In this document: in pieces, positions 63,761-64,000 of the stretch
Numbering within the stretch: the stretch's first letter is position 1
How the letters are laid out: each line of letters opens with the position of its first letter
Origin: Fulvivirga maritima
Lineage (GTDB): Bacteria > Bacteroidota > Bacteroidia > Cytophagales > Cyclobacteriaceae
DNA: 64,000 nt
Assembly (NCBI RefSeq): GCF_021389955.1
Contig: NZ_CP089980.1
Span: 1,549,501-1,613,500 of the forward strand
Reading direction: 5' to 3'
Notes under the pieces: model-generated
The model's database searches: none
What the model was told of the DNA's origin: nothing
The model's input: the letters and a program-made list of their open reading frames with translations, nothing else
Made by a program: the position numbers and the translations under genes

Positions 63761-63788
63761 AGTAAACGGTTTTTAGGCAATAAAATAA

Positions 63789-63818
63789 AAAAAGGGGATC
63801 ATTTCTGAACCCCTTTTT
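63789..63818 (-). terminator. rho-independent terminator
   Basis: AAAAAGGGG/CCCCTTTTT with a 12-nt loop, with T-rich ends both ways; located downstream of the hpf-like gene on the minus strand and upstream of the MscS gene. Confidence 0.8.
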
Positions 63819-63841
63819 GAAATTTATTAAAAATTAACGCC

Positions 63842-64000
63842 TTAATGCGCCATTTGTTTAACCTTAAATTTTCTGAGTTGTCTTCTTAATGCTTCAGTAG
63901 CCAGGTCAGTGGCCTCCTCAAAACTTTTCGCATCTTCTTTAGCAAAAAGCTGATTCCCTGGTATATTTAGTTTTATTTCTACGGTTTTGTTTTCAACTCC
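63842..64000 (-). CDS. hpf: ribosome hibernation factor HPF/RaiA, C-terminal part
   Basis: Open to the window edge; only the last 52 residues are present (ending FKVKQMAH). The visible segment VEIKLNIPGNQLFAKE, then SFEEATDLATEALRRQLRK, is the C-terminal strand and helix of the short HPF/YfiA fold, which binds 30S subunits in stationary phase. The protein ends directly after this fold, so it is a short form without the dimerisation domain. Confidence 0.85.
   Translation of the reverse strand, partial: GVENKTVEIKLNIPGNQLFAKEDAKSFEEATDLATEALRRQLRKFKVKQMAH

Noticed and set aside
1-64000. CRISPR arrays, rRNA operons, prophage
   Set aside because: No regularly spaced direct repeats, no rRNA-like sequence and no phage structural genes were seen.

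Overview
The window looks like a chromosomal segment of a Bacteroidota bacterium, most likely an aerobic, probably marine Cytophagales species (Fulvivirga/Marivirga-like). The basis is low GC, weak Shine-Dalgarno signals, TAnnTTTG promoter boxes, and families typical of the group: 7TMR-DISM receptors, PD40-OmpA and WD40-caspase proteins, DUF4476, DUF2911, DUF2267, an RprXY-like two-component system and S9/M14/M16 exported peptidases. No taxonomic marker gene is present, so this is inference from gene families.

Layout. 1-7 kb: end of a ModF-like ABC ATPase, a small unknown protein, an RluD-like pseudouridine synthase, then an unusual tRNA-like RNA with a one-turn-longer anticodon stem that runs into a gene with a HEPN-type RNase motif; after that come secreted proteins, an App1-type phosphatase and a lipid kinase. 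7-17 kb: S9 peptidase, PLP-dependent dehydratase, polA, a 7TMR-DISM protein without output domain, dienelactone hydrolase and DinB protein. 16.66-17.23 kb: a gene-free stretch that folds as three consecutive rod-like hairpins and ends in a plus-strand terminator, a candidate new structured RNA. 17-28 kb: DUF2911, MORN/YwqK, a miniature FtsX permease, a retropepsin-PDZ protein, a type III polyketide synthase cluster (FAD oxidoreductase, UbiA prenyltransferase, PKS, methyltransferase), DUF2267, nitroreductase and M14 peptidase. 29-37 kb: M16 peptidase, tRNA-Val, GH3 beta-glucosidase and two adjacent insertion sequences (one IS1595) with remnants of other DNA. 37-44 kb: a divergent pair of 7TMR-DISM receptors, one a histidine kinase and the other fused to an IS1595-type zinc ribbon and helix-turn-helix; a radical SAM protein; RprXY-like regulators. 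44-51 kb: a MarR-led beta-oxidation operon. 51-64 kb: a photolyase-like protein without Fe-S cysteines, PD40-OmpA, WD40-caspase, hydrolase, AraC regulator, RsmI-like methyltransferase, metK, MscS channel and the end of hpf/raiA.

The most unusual items are the tRNA-like RNA joined to the HEPN gene, the receptor-transposase DNA-binding-domain fusion, the three-rod RNA, the photolyase lacking its cluster cysteines, and a perfect hairpin over the start site of the DUF2267 gene. Three genes (App1, S9 peptidase, 7TMR-DISM) appear to carry a frame slip in or near the N-terminal region; these could be sequencing errors or real.
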